Assembly: GCA_029241985.1 (NCBI GenBank)
Contig: JAQWUU010000027.1
Coordinates: 1-60,540, forward strand
Length of the DNA stretch: 60,540 nucleotides
Source: Aquiluna sp.
Lineage (GTDB): Bacteria > Actinomycetota > Actinomycetes > Actinomycetales > Microbacteriaceae
Direction: 5' to 3'
Shown: in pieces, positions 45,976 to 55,950 of the stretch
Layout: every line of letters begins with the position of its first letter
How positions within the stretch are numbered: the first letter of the stretch is position 1
Program-made: the position numbers and the translations under genes
The notes under the pieces: model-generated
Told to the model about the DNA's origin: nothing
Databases searched by the model: none
Seen by the model: only the letters and a program-made list of their open reading frames with translations

Positions 45976-46407
45976 ATGCAACTAGAAGTTTTGATCATTG
46001 CCCAGGACGGGTTTGAGCCTACTTATGCGAAGCCTGGCGACGCAGGAGCAGATCTCCGAGCAACAGAGTCTGTCACATTGCCACCGGGGGGCAGGGTACT
46101 TGTAGGTACCGGTGTGCGCCTCGCGATGCCAGATGGTTTTGTTGGATTAGTTCACCCTAGATCTGGATTGGCAGCGAAGCATGGCATAACCGTTTTGAAT
46201 GCTCCCGGGACTGTTGACGCCGGTTATCGAGGGGAGATATTCGTAACCCTTCTCAACACGTCTTCCGAAGATTTTGAGATTTCAAAGGGTGATCGCATCG
46301 CTCAACTACTTTTCCAGCAGGTATCGCGTGCTCGATTTATTCCAGTCAGCGAGCTTCCTGAGTCAAGTCGTGGCGATACTGGCTTCGGCTCGAGCGGGAG
46401 GTCCTAA
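45976..46407 (+). CDS. dut: dUTP diphosphatase
   Basis: Hydrolyses dUTP to dUMP, keeping uracil out of DNA and feeding thymidylate synthesis. All five trimeric dUTPase motifs are present: GDAGADLRA, HPRSGLAAKHG, NAPGTVDAGYRGEI, RIAQLLFQ and RGDTGFGSSGR. ATG at 45976 gives 143 aa, the normal size. The upstream open frame overlaps DUF3093 and is not used. No ribosome site is visible, and with only 22 bp to the divergent gene the mRNA may be leaderless (TATAGA near 45958). Confidence 0.95.
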   Translation: MQLEVLIIAQDGFEPTYAKPGDAGADLRATESVTLPPGGRVLVGTGVRLAMPDGFVGLVHPRSGLAAKHGITVLNAPGTVDAGYRGEIFVTLLNTSSEDFEISKGDRIAQLLFQQVSRARFIPVSELPESSRGDTGFGSSGRS

Positions 46408-46968
46408 GTGGAAAAAATCGCGCCGGAAGACCGTGGAGAAAATGGACCATACGACGTTGCCGAGATTGGGGTGCTGACTCCTTATCTTGATTTTGGATCC
46501 ATAAGACTCGCACCCAGGCAGGGGATGCAAATTCGAGCTGACATGGATGAAGCCACAAAAAAAGTTGTCGCGCTAACGATTGAAATTCAAGGCCACCGGC
46601 TTCAACTGCAGGCCTTTGCTGCCACGAAATCCGAGGGGCTTTGGACGCAAACACTCAAGGCTCTTGAAGAAGGCATTATTGCGCAGGGTGGCAACGTTTC
46701 AGTGGTTGAAGGTTCGATGGGTCCCGAACTACGGGGTACTGTGCTTGCTAAATCTGGAGACAATCAAATTTCGAGGCCTACAAGGTTCTTGGGTGTGGAC
46801 GGACCGCGCTGGTTTCTGAGGGCTGTGGTCTCCAGCAACAAGATCGACGAGGCCGTCTTTGACCAATTGGTCGAAGTATTTCGCTCAACTGCGGTCAGCC
46901 GTGGCGACATTGCTATGCCACCGGGCGAATTATTGCCACTCAAGTTGCCGGTGGCTGTTGAACAATGA
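46408..46968 (+). CDS. DUF3710 family protein
   Basis: 186-aa soluble actinobacterial protein of unknown function. Family blocks are GPYDVAEIG, LDFGSIRLAPRQGMQIRAD, LQLQAFAATKSEGLWTQTL and PTRFLGVDGPRWFLRAV. The GTG follows the dut stop with no gap, and the stop overlaps the next gene by 4 nt, so dut-DUF3710-DUF3159 is one coupled unit. Confidence 0.9.
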   Translation: MEKIAPEDRGENGPYDVAEIGVLTPYLDFGSIRLAPRQGMQIRADMDEATKKVVALTIEIQGHRLQLQAFAATKSEGLWTQTLKALEEGIIAQGGNVSVVEGSMGPELRGTVLAKSGDNQISRPTRFLGVDGPRWFLRAVVSSNKIDEAVFDQLVEVFRSTAVSRGDIAMPPGELLPLKLPVAVEQ

Positions 46969-47639
46969 CGAATCAAGATGATGTCGCGAAGCGTTTAGGA
47001 CTCCAAAAAGGCGAGTCCGGCTTCGACTTCAACAAAGAGTCACTGCTTCAGGGAATTGGCGGGCCACTTGGAGTTGCGGAGGCGATTCTTCCAGCGACCC
47101 TCTTCTCGATTGTCTTCGCATTTTCTCAGGAAGCGATAGCTGCAGTAGCGGTCGCCGCAGCTACGTCGGCTTTGTTCATCGCGATCAGACTCGGTCAGCG
47201 CAAACCACTCACTCAGGCTCTTGTTGGTGCAGCAGCCATCGCCATTGCCGCATTTCTCGCATTGCGAAGCGGTGGGCAGGCGGCGGACTACTTCGTGCCT
47301 GGATTTTTCACCAACGCAGCGTACGGAAGCGTTCTGCTTATCTCAATACTCGTCAGAAGGCCTGTGATGGGCTATGCAGTTCAGTTTTTGTTCAATCAAC
47401 CAAAGTGGAGACTGGATAAGAAAATTTTCCGGCGTTCGAATACTGTCACTTTGATCTGGGTGGGGTTCTTTGCAAGCCGATTAGCAGTCCAATTACCGCT
47501 TTACTTCACGCAGCAAGTGGAGGCCCTGGCGCTAACACGCGTGGTGATGGGCGCTCCAGCTTATGCGGGCCTATTGGCCCTAACCTGGCTCCTGCTGCGT
47601 CGCATCGCAGCTGCAAATGAGGGTAGATTAGAGGGGTAA
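46965..47639 (+). CDS. DUF3159 family membrane protein
   Basis: 224-aa integral membrane protein with about five or six hydrophobic helices between residues 30 and 215; the GGPLGVAEAILPATLFSIVF and RRPVMGYAV regions are typical of DUF3159. Unknown function. It overlaps DUF3710 by 4 nt and precedes aconitase by 21 bp. Confidence 0.9.
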   Translation: MTNQDDVAKRLGLQKGESGFDFNKESLLQGIGGPLGVAEAILPATLFSIVFAFSQEAIAAVAVAAATSALFIAIRLGQRKPLTQALVGAAAIAIAAFLALRSGGQAADYFVPGFFTNAAYGSVLLISILVRRPVMGYAVQFLFNQPKWRLDKKIFRRSNTVTLIWVGFFASRLAVQLPLYFTQQVEALALTRVVMGAPAYAGLLALTWLLLRRIAAANEGRLEG

Positions 47640-47660
47640 ATCTTCTAGGAGCTCACTCAT

Positions 47661-50333
47661 ATGTCTCATGGCACAGCAAACGCAAGCAATCTTCAGGTAG
47701 GAAGCAAGACCTACCGCTTTTTCAGCATGGAGGGACTCGGCGTTGAAAAACTGCCCTACAGCCTGAAGATTCTGCTGGAGAACATGCTGCGAACAAGGGA
47801 TGACCAGAACGTCACACAGAGCCACATCGACGCGCTTGTGAACTGGGACCCAAAAGCTGAGCCGGATACAGAGATTCAATTCAGCCCTGCTCGAGTGATC
47901 ATGCAGGATTTCACCGGAGTTCCATGCATTGTCGACCTTGCCACCATGAGGGAAGCGGTTCGCGACCTCGGGGGAGACCCGGACAGCATAAACCCACTTA
48001 CTCCTGCCGAGATGGTTATTGATCACAGCGTCGTCATAGATGTTTCAGGTAGTCCAGACGCAGCAGAGCGAAACGTAGAGTTTGAGTACAAGCGCAACGG
48101 TGAGCGCTATCAGTTTTTGCGCTGGGGTCAAACAGCTTTTGACAATTTTCGGGTAGTGCCTCCAGGAACTGGCATTGTTCACCAGGTCAATATTGAGTAC
48201 CTAGCTAGAACGGTCATGACTCGTGAGGAGAATGGCGAACTGGTTGCGTATCCAGATAGCTGCGTGGGCACAGATTCCCACACGACGATGGTCAACGGAC
48301 TCGGCGTACTGGGTTGGGGTGTCGGCGGAATCGAGGCGGAGGCCGCCATGCTGGGGCAGCCTGTATCGATGCTGATTCCTAAGGTCGTTGGTTTCAAGCT
48401 GATTGGAAACATACCTGTCGGTGCAACGGCTACTGACGTGGTGCTTACAATCACTGAAAAGCTTCGCCAACACGGTGTTGTAGGTAAATTTGTTGAGTTT
48501 TACGGTGAAGGTGTTGCACGGGTTCCGCTTGCAAATAGAGCGACTATCGGCAACATGTCACCGGAGTTTGGCTCAACCGTTGCAATCTTCCCAATTGACC
48601 AGGTCACACTTGATTACCTGCGGGTTACAGGTAGGGACGAGTCCGAGATTAGCCTCGTCGAGAGTTACTGCAAGGCGCAGGGTTTGTGGCACGATCCAAG
48701 CGTTGAGCCTTCCTTCAGTGAATATTTGGAACTGGATTTGTCAACAGTTGTTCCTTCAATTGCTGGGCCAAAGCGACCTCAGGATCGCGTTGAACTTTCT
48801 GCCAGCAAGGGGGCTTTCGAGCTTGAGCTAAAAAACTACGCACCAAGTTTGAGTGCACCGGTGCCAGTAAAGGGCAAGGATTACTCGATAGATCACGGGG
48901 CAGTCACCATTGCATCGATTACGTCCTGCACCAATACCTCCAACCCATCAGTGATGTTGGCTGCAGGCCTGTTGGCCCAAAAGGCGAACGATCTCGGTCT
49001 GCACACAAAGCCTTGGGTAAAGACAAGTCTTGCTCCAGGGTCGAAAGTCGTCACTGAGTATTACAAGAAGGCAGGTCTAACTGAGTCACTAGATGCACTT
49101 GGATTCAACTTGGTCGGCTATGGCTGCACCACATGCATTGGTAATTCAGGACCACTGGATGAAGAAATATCTGCCGCAGTGAATGAGGGTGACCTCGCAG
49201 TAACTGCAGTCCTGAGTGGTAACAGAAACTTTGAGGGTCGAATTAACCCAGACGTCAAGATGAACTATTTGGCTTCACCTCCGTTGGTAATTGCTTACGC
49301 TCTTGCCGGAACCATGGATTTTGACTTTGAGGTGCAACCTCTGGGTCAAGATCACGACGGCAAGGATGTCTTTTTGAAAGACATCTGGCCAACACCTGAA
49401 GAGGTTCAGAGCACCATCGAGAGCTCAATCAACTCTGAGATGTTCACCACGCAGTACGCTTCCGTGTTTGAGGGCGACGAGAGATGGAAGTCACTGCCAA
49501 CACCGCAGGGTTCAACCTTTGAATGGGATGATTCTTCAACTTATGTTCGTAAACCTCCCTACTTCGAGGGTATGTCCCTAACTCCATCACCTGTTTCCAA
49601 TGTCCTTGGTGCAAGAGTTCTGGTCCTGCTTGGTGACTCGGTAACCACAGATCACATCTCGCCTGCAGGCGCGATCAAAGCAGACTCACCGGCGGGCATT
49701 TATTTGATGGACAAAGGTGTGAGCCGTGTGGACTTCAACTCTTATGGTTCGAGGCGTGGTAACCACGAGATCATGATTCGTGGCACATTCGCGAACATTA
49801 GGCTTCGCAACCAGTTGCTAACTGACGTCGAGGGTAGCTACACGAGAGATTTCACCGATGAAGGTGGAGTGCAAAGCTTCATATTCGACGCGGCCGAGAA
49901 TTATGCTCAAGCATCCATTCCGCTGGTGGCGCTGGCAGGTAAAGAATACGGCTCGGGTTCATCAAGGGACTGGGCAGCAAAAGGAACTAGCCTGCTTGGA
50001 ATCAAGGTGGTAATCGCGGAAAGCTTTGAGCGAATCCACCGCAGCAACCTTATTGGCATGGGAGTGTTGCCGCTGCAATTCCCTGCCGGTCAGAACGCTT
50101 CAAGCCTAGGTTTGGATGGCACTGAGGAGTTCGACTTCACTCGAATTGACGCTCTCAATGACGGGACAACACCAAAGACAGTGAATGTCGTTGCTAGGCC
50201 TACTGCTCATTCCGAGCCTGGTAGGGCGACGATTGAGTTTGATGCTGTTGTCAGGATTGATACGCCAGGCGAGGCGGATTATTACCGGAACGGTGGAATT
50301 CTTCAGTACGTACTGCGTTCACTGGTGGCCTAG
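47661..50333 (+). CDS. acnA: aconitate hydratase A
   Basis: TCA-cycle enzyme converting citrate to isocitrate. The Fe-S cluster ligands are in [12 protein letters not shown] and [11 protein letters not shown] (two Cys). VPHQ-type N-terminal blocks and the C-terminal swivel motif SSRDWAAKG are intact. The 890 aa match the AcnA/IRP form, which in other bacteria can act as an RNA-binding iron sensor. An AGGAG site precedes the ATG. Confidence 0.97.
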   Translation: MSHGTANASNLQVGSKTYRFFSMEGLGVEKLPYSLKILLENMLRTRDDQNVTQSHIDALVNWDPKAEPDTEIQFSPARVIMQDFTGVPCIVDLATMREAVRDLGGDPDSINPLTPAEMVIDHSVVIDVSGSPDAAERNVEFEYKRNGERYQFLRWGQTAFDNFRVVPPGTGIVHQVNIEYLARTVMTREENGELVAYPDSCVGTDSHTTMVNGLGVLGWGVGGIEAEAAMLGQPVSMLIPKVVGFKLIGNIPVGATATDVVLTITEKLRQHGVVGKFVEFYGEGVARVPLANRATIGNMSPEFGSTVAIFPIDQVTLDYLRVTGRDESEISLVESYCKAQGLWHDPSVEPSFSEYLELDLSTVVPSIAGPKRPQDRVELSASKGAFELELKNYAPSLSAPVPVKGKDYSIDHGAVTIASITSCTNTSNPSVMLAAGLLAQKANDLGLHTKPWVKTSLAPGSKVVTEYYKKAGLTESLDALGFNLVGYGCTTCIGNSGPLDEEISAAVNEGDLAVTAVLSGNRNFEGRINPDVKMNYLASPPLVIAYALAGTMDFDFEVQPLGQDHDGKDVFLKDIWPTPEEVQSTIESSINSEMFTTQYASVFEGDERWKSLPTPQGSTFEWDDSSTYVRKPPYFEGMSLTPSPVSNVLGARVLVLLGDSVTTDHISPAGAIKADSPAGIYLMDKGVSRVDFNSYGSRRGNHEIMIRGTFANIRLRNQLLTDVEGSYTRDFTDEGGVQSFIFDAAENYAQASIPLVALAGKEYGSGSSRDWAAKGTSLLGIKVVIAESFERIHRSNLIGMGVLPLQFPAGQNASSLGLDGTEEFDFTRIDALNDGTTPKTVNVVARPTAHSEPGRATIEFDAVVRIDTPGEADYYRNGGILQYVLRSLVA

Positions 50334-50366
50334 GAATAGAAGCCTGAATCGATGGTTGAGGATTAG

Positions 50367-52310
50367 ATGAGCATCCTTGAAAGAATTAGTGGGCCAGATG
50401 ACCTGAGCGGTTTGAGTGAGGTCGAGCTAGTCGAGTTGGCTCAAGACATTAGGTCCTCTTTGATACATTCCGTATCGAAAACAGGTGGCCACTTGGGGCC
50501 GAACCTTGGAGTCGTGGAGATAACAATTGCCTTGCACAGGGTCTTCGATTCACCACGCGACTCAGTGGTCTTTGACACAGGCCACCAGAGCTACGTGCAC
50601 AAGCTTCTCACTGGGCGAAAAGACCTCTCGACACTGCGTCAGAAAGGTGGTATCGCAGGCTACCCGCAGCGATCTGAGAGCCAACATGACATTGTCGAGT
50701 CCTCCCATGCATCATCGTCTCTTAGCTGGGCAGATGGCATTTCAAGAGCCTATAAGGCAACCGGTCAATTAGACAGGTTCGCAGTCGCCGTCATTGGTGA
50801 CGGGGCGCTTACCGGAGGAATGTCTTGGGAAGCTCTCAATAACATCACGGACGACAACGATAGAAACCTAGTGATCATCGTTAACGACAACGGTAGAAGT
50901 TACGCGCCCACTATGGGTGGCCTTGCCCACAGGTTGGACGCAATCCGTGCAAACTCCGTCTACCGTGCCAGTTACTCCATTTCCAAAAAGATTTTCTACA
51001 GGTTCGGTGCCCCAGGAAGACTGGTTTTTGATTCTGTGCACTCGAGCATCCATTCGATCCTGGGACCGGGAAACTTTGGGGGAATTTTCCCCAATCTTGA
51101 CATAAAGTATTTTGGCCCAGTTGACGGGCACGACATCAAGGCTTTGGAGCTAGCGCTGACCCGAGCCAAGGCTTTTCCAGGCCCCGCAGTGGTTCACGCC
51201 ATCACCCAAAAGGGTAGAGGTTACGACCCTGCGGTAAAGGATCAAGCAGACCAGTTCCACGCAGTTGGCAAGATTAACCCTGAGACTGGGATGGCAGTTA
51301 GCGCCAGTACCAGCCAGAGCTGGACAGACGTGTTTGCAGAACAGATGCTTCGGATTGCCCAGGAGAATGAAAACGTCATCGGCATAACTGGCGCGATGAA
51401 AATTCCAGTGGGGCTTGATAGGTTCGCAGACGCATTCCCAGACCGGGTTTTCGACGTCGGCATTGCCGAGCAGCACGGCGTCGCCGCTGCTGCGGGTATG
51501 GCCTTCGGTGGCTTACATCCAGTTGTTGCCATTTACTCTACTTTTATAAATAGGGCGTTTGACCAGGTGTTGATGGATGTTGCCCTGCACAAGGCTGGAG
51601 TGACTTTCATTCTGGACAGGTCCGGAATCACAGGCCCAGACGGCGCCAGCCACCACGGTGTTTGGGACATTCCGCTTCTACAGATGGTGCCGGGTATCCA
51701 TATTTCAGCGCCTCGAGATAAGGAGCGCCTTGTTGAGCTGCTCAGCGAGGCTGTGTCTATCTCCGATGCACCGACCGTTATTCGCTTTCCAAAAGGGTCC
51801 GTTTCAAAAACACTGGACTCTGTCAGACGATCGGCAAACGGTGTTGATGTGCTGGCTGCCTCGGCAAGTAAGGATGTGCTCATCGTTGGAGTCGGCAGCT
51901 TTGCAGAGACCGCTGTTCAGGTAGCTGACATGCTTGCCAGCCAGGGGATAGGCGCCACGGTCGTGGACCCAAGGTGGATACTTCCAATCAATGAAGACCT
52001 CGTGACAATGTCTGGGGATCATCGATTAGTGGTGACCATTGAGGATGGCCTGAAGACCGGTGGCTTCGGTTCACGGCTGCGCCAAGAGCTCAGATCCAAT
52101 GGTGTTGATACGGCATTAAGCGAAGTAGGAGTGCCCGCAGAATTTCTTGAGCACGCCGAACGCGGAGAAATTCTTGAACGCCTCGGGCTAACTGCAAAGG
52201 ACATTGCGAGGGACATCGTGGCTCAAGTATTAGGCTCGAAGCTCCCTCATGCTAAGTCGCTGGAAGAGAATTTATCTGCGCCTGAGCTGCTTCAAGACCC
52301 ACTTCAATAA
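50367..52310 (+). CDS. dxs: 1-deoxy-D-xylulose-5-phosphate synthase
   Basis: First step of the non-mevalonate isoprenoid pathway, from pyruvate and glyceraldehyde-3-phosphate; also supplies thiamine and pyridoxal precursors. Blocks include DTGHQSYVHKLLTGR, the ThDP site VIGDGALTGGMSWEAL with VNDNGRSY, and FDVGIAEQHGVAAAAG. The 647 aa have a C-terminal tail of about 20 residues after the last family block; that tail overlaps the RNase D-like gene by 59 nt. A GAGG site precedes the ATG. Confidence 0.97.
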   Translation: MSILERISGPDDLSGLSEVELVELAQDIRSSLIHSVSKTGGHLGPNLGVVEITIALHRVFDSPRDSVVFDTGHQSYVHKLLTGRKDLSTLRQKGGIAGYPQRSESQHDIVESSHASSSLSWADGISRAYKATGQLDRFAVAVIGDGALTGGMSWEALNNITDDNDRNLVIIVNDNGRSYAPTMGGLAHRLDAIRANSVYRASYSISKKIFYRFGAPGRLVFDSVHSSIHSILGPGNFGGIFPNLDIKYFGPVDGHDIKALELALTRAKAFPGPAVVHAITQKGRGYDPAVKDQADQFHAVGKINPETGMAVSASTSQSWTDVFAEQMLRIAQENENVIGITGAMKIPVGLDRFADAFPDRVFDVGIAEQHGVAAAAGMAFGGLHPVVAIYSTFINRAFDQVLMDVALHKAGVTFILDRSGITGPDGASHHGVWDIPLLQMVPGIHISAPRDKERLVELLSEAVSISDAPTVIRFPKGSVSKTLDSVRRSANGVDVLAASASKDVLIVGVGSFAETAVQVADMLASQGIGATVVDPRWILPINEDLVTMSGDHRLVVTIEDGLKTGGFGSRLRQELRSNGVDTALSEVGVPAEFLEHAERGEILERLGLTAKDIARDIVAQVLGSKLPHAKSLEENLSAPELLQDPLQ

Positions 52311-53457
52311 CGGGCACTGAAAGTTCAATCTGCCACTGTCTTGCTCCCAAGTCTTTGAGTTGGAGGGACACATCTGCCTGTGGCGCAAAACAAACTCTTC
52401 GCAGATAGTCGGGCGTCAGCAAATTCTCCACGGGAAGCTTCAATTCCTCTGCCAATGCAAGCATTAGTGGCCTGGTCTCACTGAGTCGAATGTGAGCCTC
52501 TGGAAATCTCTTCTGCCAACCCTTGTGGTTTGGGATCGAATCAGCATTTATCTCACTTGGCTTGATGATGAGATTAGCTGAGGAGGCAATCGCATCCCAC
52601 CATACGTTGAGCTTGTTTCTAGAAGCTCGTCCTTGAAAAAGCTTATTCTGAGCGAGTTCATTTTTTGAACGTGGAAGCTTTTCGATGGCGGCCATAATTG
52701 AGCGATCAGGTATTAGGCGCCCCGGCGCTAGATCACTGGCAACTGCAATCTCTTCCCTCGCAAGCCAAAGCGCGGCAGCAGCCTTGATCCGATTTTCATC
52801 CTTTATTCGACCAAGGCCGGGAAGGTTTCTCCATGGCTCGTCTGGAACTGGTTTTGGTTTGAAGGACAGCAGAGCTTGGAATTCTTGTTGCACCCACTCC
52901 ATTTTGTCCTGCTCTTCAAGACTGGCCCTTATTGCATCCCAAAGCTCATGCAGCACATCCACATCTAGCGCGGCATAGGACAGCAGGCTTTGACTTAATG
53001 GTCGAAGCGACCAGTCAGAAGCCGAATGCTCCTTCGCAAGCTCCAGGTCGAGCAGCTCTTCAACCATCGACCCTAAGCCCACACGGGCGAAGCCTGCGAG
53101 CCTGGCTGCCAGTTCAGTGTCAATGATTTTTGGCGATGAAAAACCTAGTTCACTGAGGCAGGGGATATCTTGAGTTGCGGCATGGAGCAACCAGGGCTTG
53201 TCGTTGATTTCTTGAGAGACCTGGGTCTGCCAATTTGGGACAACCTCGTCCAATGCGGGTGGGTCCAGCAAGAAGATTTCCTTGCTGCTGAGGCCTATTT
53301 GCAACAAGAATGCGCGCTGTGAATAGCGAAAACCACTTGCCCGTTCAGTGTCAATCGCAAGAGTGTCGGCATTGGTTTTTAATGCCTGTATGGCTAATTG
53401 GAATGTCTCGGGGCTGTCGACGTACTGGACGCTTGAGCGGGGAGTATCAAGTTTCAA
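52252..53457 (-). CDS. rnd: RNase D-like 3'-5' exonuclease with HRDC domain
   Basis: 401-aa DEDD exonuclease. The N-terminal domain starts LAIDTERASGFRYS (Asp-Glu motif I), has IIDTELAARLAG (motif II) and SYAALDVDVLHELWD (motif III). An HRDC domain follows near 205-290 (WRNLPGLGRIKDENR), with a second helical part at the C-terminus, as usual in actinobacteria. It probably trims stable RNAs. Last gene of the coupled sseA-sufE-reductase-DUF3000-rnd unit; the start overlaps DUF3000 by 4 nt. Confidence 0.92.
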   Translation of the reverse strand: MKLDTPRSSVQYVDSPETFQLAIQALKTNADTLAIDTERASGFRYSQRAFLLQIGLSSKEIFLLDPPALDEVVPNWQTQVSQEINDKPWLLHAATQDIPCLSELGFSSPKIIDTELAARLAGFARVGLGSMVEELLDLELAKEHSASDWSLRPLSQSLLSYAALDVDVLHELWDAIRASLEEQDKMEWVQQEFQALLSFKPKPVPDEPWRNLPGLGRIKDENRIKAAAALWLAREEIAVASDLAPGRLIPDRSIMAAIEKLPRSKNELAQNKLFQGRASRNKLNVWWDAIASSANLIIKPSEINADSIPNHKGWQKRFPEAHIRLSETRPLMLALAEELKLPVENLLTPDYLRRVCFAPQADVSLQLKDLGARQWQIELSVPVIEVGLEAAQAQINSLPAT

Positions 53458-54014
53458 CTAATTCTCGTAACGTCGGTTTCTTTTGGTGGTAGTCCGGAAA
53501 TGAGGGCCAATAGCTCTAGCCACCCCTGAAGATGGGCGGCCAAGTCGAATGACAGCGGTGCCCAGCTTGCTCTAATTTCCAATTCTGCATGTTGCGGTTG
53601 CGAGATCAGCTCGCCGTGCCCGGTGGAAATCACCGTGGTCGTTGTTCCTGCTGCGTGAGCAAACCCAGCCCTATTTGCCTGAAGCGTGTCCTTTAGCCAT
53701 TCCCAGGGTAAAGCAGCACTGTAATCGTCCTTGGCCATCTCAAGTTCAATGGGCGATTTTGCATAACCAATGACTCTGAGCTCCGAGTGCCAACCCTCTG
53801 GCATTCCAGGGTCTCGGCAAAACACCAATCTTGAGACTCCATGATCAGATGCTGTCTCATGCACGATCTCCGCCGAGATGGCTATTGCCTCTGGAGCAAT
53901 ACCCTTCGGTGAAGGAATTTGAACAATCGAGATTTCCTTGCGTACCTGAACATTGTTCATCTCTGCCAGCATGCTTGCAAAGGGCTCAGTTATACCTGTT
54001 AGGTCAAGTTTCAC
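53454..54014 (-). CDS. DUF3000 family protein
   Basis: 186-aa actinobacterial protein of unknown function. Family blocks: VQIPSPKGIAPEAIAIS, RLVFCRDPGMPEGWHSELR, PWEWLKDTLQ and LEIRASWAPL. It is soluble and shows no catalytic motif I recognise. Its conserved neighbour in actinobacteria is the RNase D gene, here overlapping by 4 nt. Confidence 0.9.
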   Translation of the reverse strand: MKLDLTGITEPFASMLAEMNNVQVRKEISIVQIPSPKGIAPEAIAISAEIVHETASDHGVSRLVFCRDPGMPEGWHSELRVIGYAKSPIELEMAKDDYSAALPWEWLKDTLQANRAGFAHAAGTTTTVISTGHGELISQPQHAELEIRASWAPLSFDLAAHLQGWLELLALISGLPPKETDVTRIS

Positions 54015-54050
54015 AAGGACGAAACTATCGACCTCAGAGCAAACTTTCTC

Positions 54051-54593
54051 TCAGGCTCGCCCACTAACTTCAGTTACATAGAGGTAGTCAACCTTTATGG
54101 CATGCAGTGTTCGCAGGTTGTGCTTGTCAGCGAAATGCTGTGCCCCGGATTCGCTGTCACTGGACACAAAAATTCGGACTTTTTGTTGGCTTTTTGCCAT
54201 TTCGACCAGAGTTGTTGGGCCAAACTCGACATGAATCTTCGAATAACCTTGCTGCTCGATGTCCTTGAATGCGCTTTCCAGGCCCGAGCTGGTTCCAGAA
54301 CCGATTAGCTTCGCCGATTCACTTCTTATTGCCAGGGGCAGAGAGTCTCTATCCTGCCTGCTGAGCACAAAAAGAGCTGCGCTCGATGGCATTCTATAGT
54401 TTTCCATCCTCGCGGTCTTTCCCGTTGTGAGAACGGCACCAGCGGCTTTACGAAAAGCCAGGAGCAGCTCAAGATCAAGGGGGCCACCGAGTGACTTTGA
54501 AGTGCCGTCTGGACCAATGTGATTGCCTTCTGAATCGACCACTAGAGAAGCTGTGATTGCTAGCTTGCCGAAAAGCCTCTCGAGGTCAATCAT
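54051..54593 (-). CDS. short pyrimidine-reductase (RibD C-terminal-like) family protein
   Basis: 180-aa protein with a dihydrofolate-reductase-like fold of the RibD_C type. Recognised parts are KLAITASLVVDSEGN, SKSLGGPLDLELLLAFRK, AVLTTGKTARMENY and the IHVEFGPTTLVEMAKS glycine/Glu region. Full-length relatives have about 230-260 residues; here N-terminal and internal loops are shortened, so NADPH-dependent reductase activity on a riboflavin intermediate is possible but uncertain. Coupled to sufE by a 4-nt overlap. Confidence 0.78.
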   Translation of the reverse strand: MIDLERLFGKLAITASLVVDSEGNHIGPDGTSKSLGGPLDLELLLAFRKAAGAVLTTGKTARMENYRMPSSAALFVLSRQDRDSLPLAIRSESAKLIGSGTSSGLESAFKDIEQQGYSKIHVEFGPTTLVEMAKSQQKVRIFVSSDSESGAQHFADKHNLRTLHAIKVDYLYVTEVSGRA

Positions 54594-55015
54594 TTTTGGT
54601 CGATGAGCTCAGCCGTTTTCCGCTTTATTCTCGCTAGCATCCCACGCATCCCACGTACCCTCAGCGGAGAAATCAGAGAGTCTAAGCCGAGCATGCTGGG
54701 GTAGTCGTCAGAGAGGCCCAGAATCTGTTCAGCGCTGTGGTTGTTGAGCGCGCTATTGAGAATGCTTGCAAAGCCTCTCGTGGTGGGGGCTTCTCTCGGT
54801 GCTGAAAAATGCAAGCTCACCCTGTCTGCGTTACCCTCCACCGCGATGAATACGGGGGACTGGCACTCTTCGACCCGTTCAAGCAGTTCAGGGTGTTCAC
54901 CAAACCGAGCCTCCAGCTCGGGAAGCGCTTCGCTGAACTCGAGCAACAGTTCTAGCTTGTTGCTTCCCTCCAGGAAGTTGAACTCCTCGATAATGTTCTG
55001 CGCTGCGCTTGTCAC
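54590..55015 (-). CDS. sufE: SufE family sulfur acceptor
   Basis: Carries persulfide sulfur from a cysteine desulfurase to Fe-S cluster assembly. The active cysteine is C51 in [11 protein letters not shown], the same position as in E. coli SufE, and [12 protein letters not shown] is a family block. GTG at 55015, overlapping the sulfurtransferase stop as GTGA, gives the normal 141 aa; the longer frame from 55168 would lie over the neighbour. Neighbouring sseA suggests a sulfur-handling pair. Confidence 0.9.
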   Translation of the reverse strand: MTSAAQNIIEEFNFLEGSNKLELLLEFSEALPELEARFGEHPELLERVEECQSPVFIAVEGNADRVSLHFSAPREAPTTRGFASILNSALNNHSAEQILGLSDDYPSMLGLDSLISPLRVRGMRGMLARIKRKTAELIDQK

Positions 55016-55887
55016 ACTGCTGATCCAGGATTTGAACCAGTGGCGATTGGTGCACCCACCAAGTTCCCCCACTCGGTCCAGCTGCCGTCGTAATTCCGAA
55101 CGTTTTTTACTCCCAATAGGTACTTCAAAACAAACCAGGAGTGGGACGACCTCTCTCCGATTCGGCAATACGCAATAAAGTCTGATTCGCGATTGAAGCC
55201 TGTGTTGGAGAAATAAAGCTCTTCGAGCTCATTGAGGGGCCTAAATGTCTCATCTGCCTGCACGGCTCTAGACCAAGGGATTGAGGCTGCGGTTGGAATG
55301 TGCCCACCCCTTGTTGCGCCCTCGTTTGGGAAATCTGGCATGTGAAGTCGCTCTCCGGAGTATTCCTCGGGTGAACGCACGTCTACCAGCGGTTGTCCGA
55401 TGTGAGAAAGTACCTCATCGCGAAACGCCCTGATCTCTGTATCGTTTCTTTCCACGACTGGATATGAGGAGCTTGTAGTTTGAGGCTTGTCCGTGGTGAG
55501 AGCTCCACCGTCTGCAATCCACTTGGCTCGTCCTCCATCAAGAAGGTGCACATTTTCATGCCCGAACAGCTTGAAGACCCAGAACGCATAGGTGGCCCAC
55601 CAGTTTGAACGATCTCCGTACAAAACGACCGTGTCGTCGCGACCAATTCCCTTGGAATCCATCAGAGCGGCAAACGCTGCTCCCTCTAAGTAGTCTCGTC
55701 TCAGAGGGTGGTTTAGTTCGGTGTGCCAGTCAAGCTTGACCGCACCTTCGATGTGACCGGTGTCATAAAGCAGGATGTCTTCATTTGACTCGACGGCAAT
55801 GACTTTAGAAAGGTTTGATGTCAACCAATCTGTTGTGACAAGAACATCCGGATCACTGTATTGGGCTATTTTGGATTGGTTGTCCAT
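55012..55887 (-). CDS. sseA: thiosulfate/3-mercaptopyruvate-type sulfurtransferase
   Basis: Two-domain rhodanese of 291 aa. The N-terminal inactive domain has [13 protein letters not shown] and the C-terminal active domain has [23 protein letters not shown] and the active loop [12 protein letters not shown] with C241. The six-residue loop CRIGER resembles actinobacterial CysA/SseA thiosulfate sulfurtransferases. First gene of a five-gene coupled operon; diverges from the ZapE-like gene across 63 bp. Confidence 0.93.
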   Translation of the reverse strand: MDNQSKIAQYSDPDVLVTTDWLTSNLSKVIAVESNEDILLYDTGHIEGAVKLDWHTELNHPLRRDYLEGAAFAALMDSKGIGRDDTVVLYGDRSNWWATYAFWVFKLFGHENVHLLDGGRAKWIADGGALTTDKPQTTSSSYPVVERNDTEIRAFRDEVLSHIGQPLVDVRSPEEYSGERLHMPDFPNEGATRGGHIPTAASIPWSRAVQADETFRPLNELEELYFSNTGFNRESDFIAYCRIGERSSHSWFVLKYLLGVKNVRNYDGSWTEWGNLVGAPIATGSNPGSAV

Positions 55888-55950
55888 GAGTCTCCGATTC
55901 TTTATCTACACTTAGCGTGATGATTATTGGCCTAACTGGAAGAACAAAAG

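Noticed and set aside
45760-46407. 215-codon version of dut
   Set aside because: The first 72 codons are antisense to DUF3093; the dUTPase family starts near 45976.
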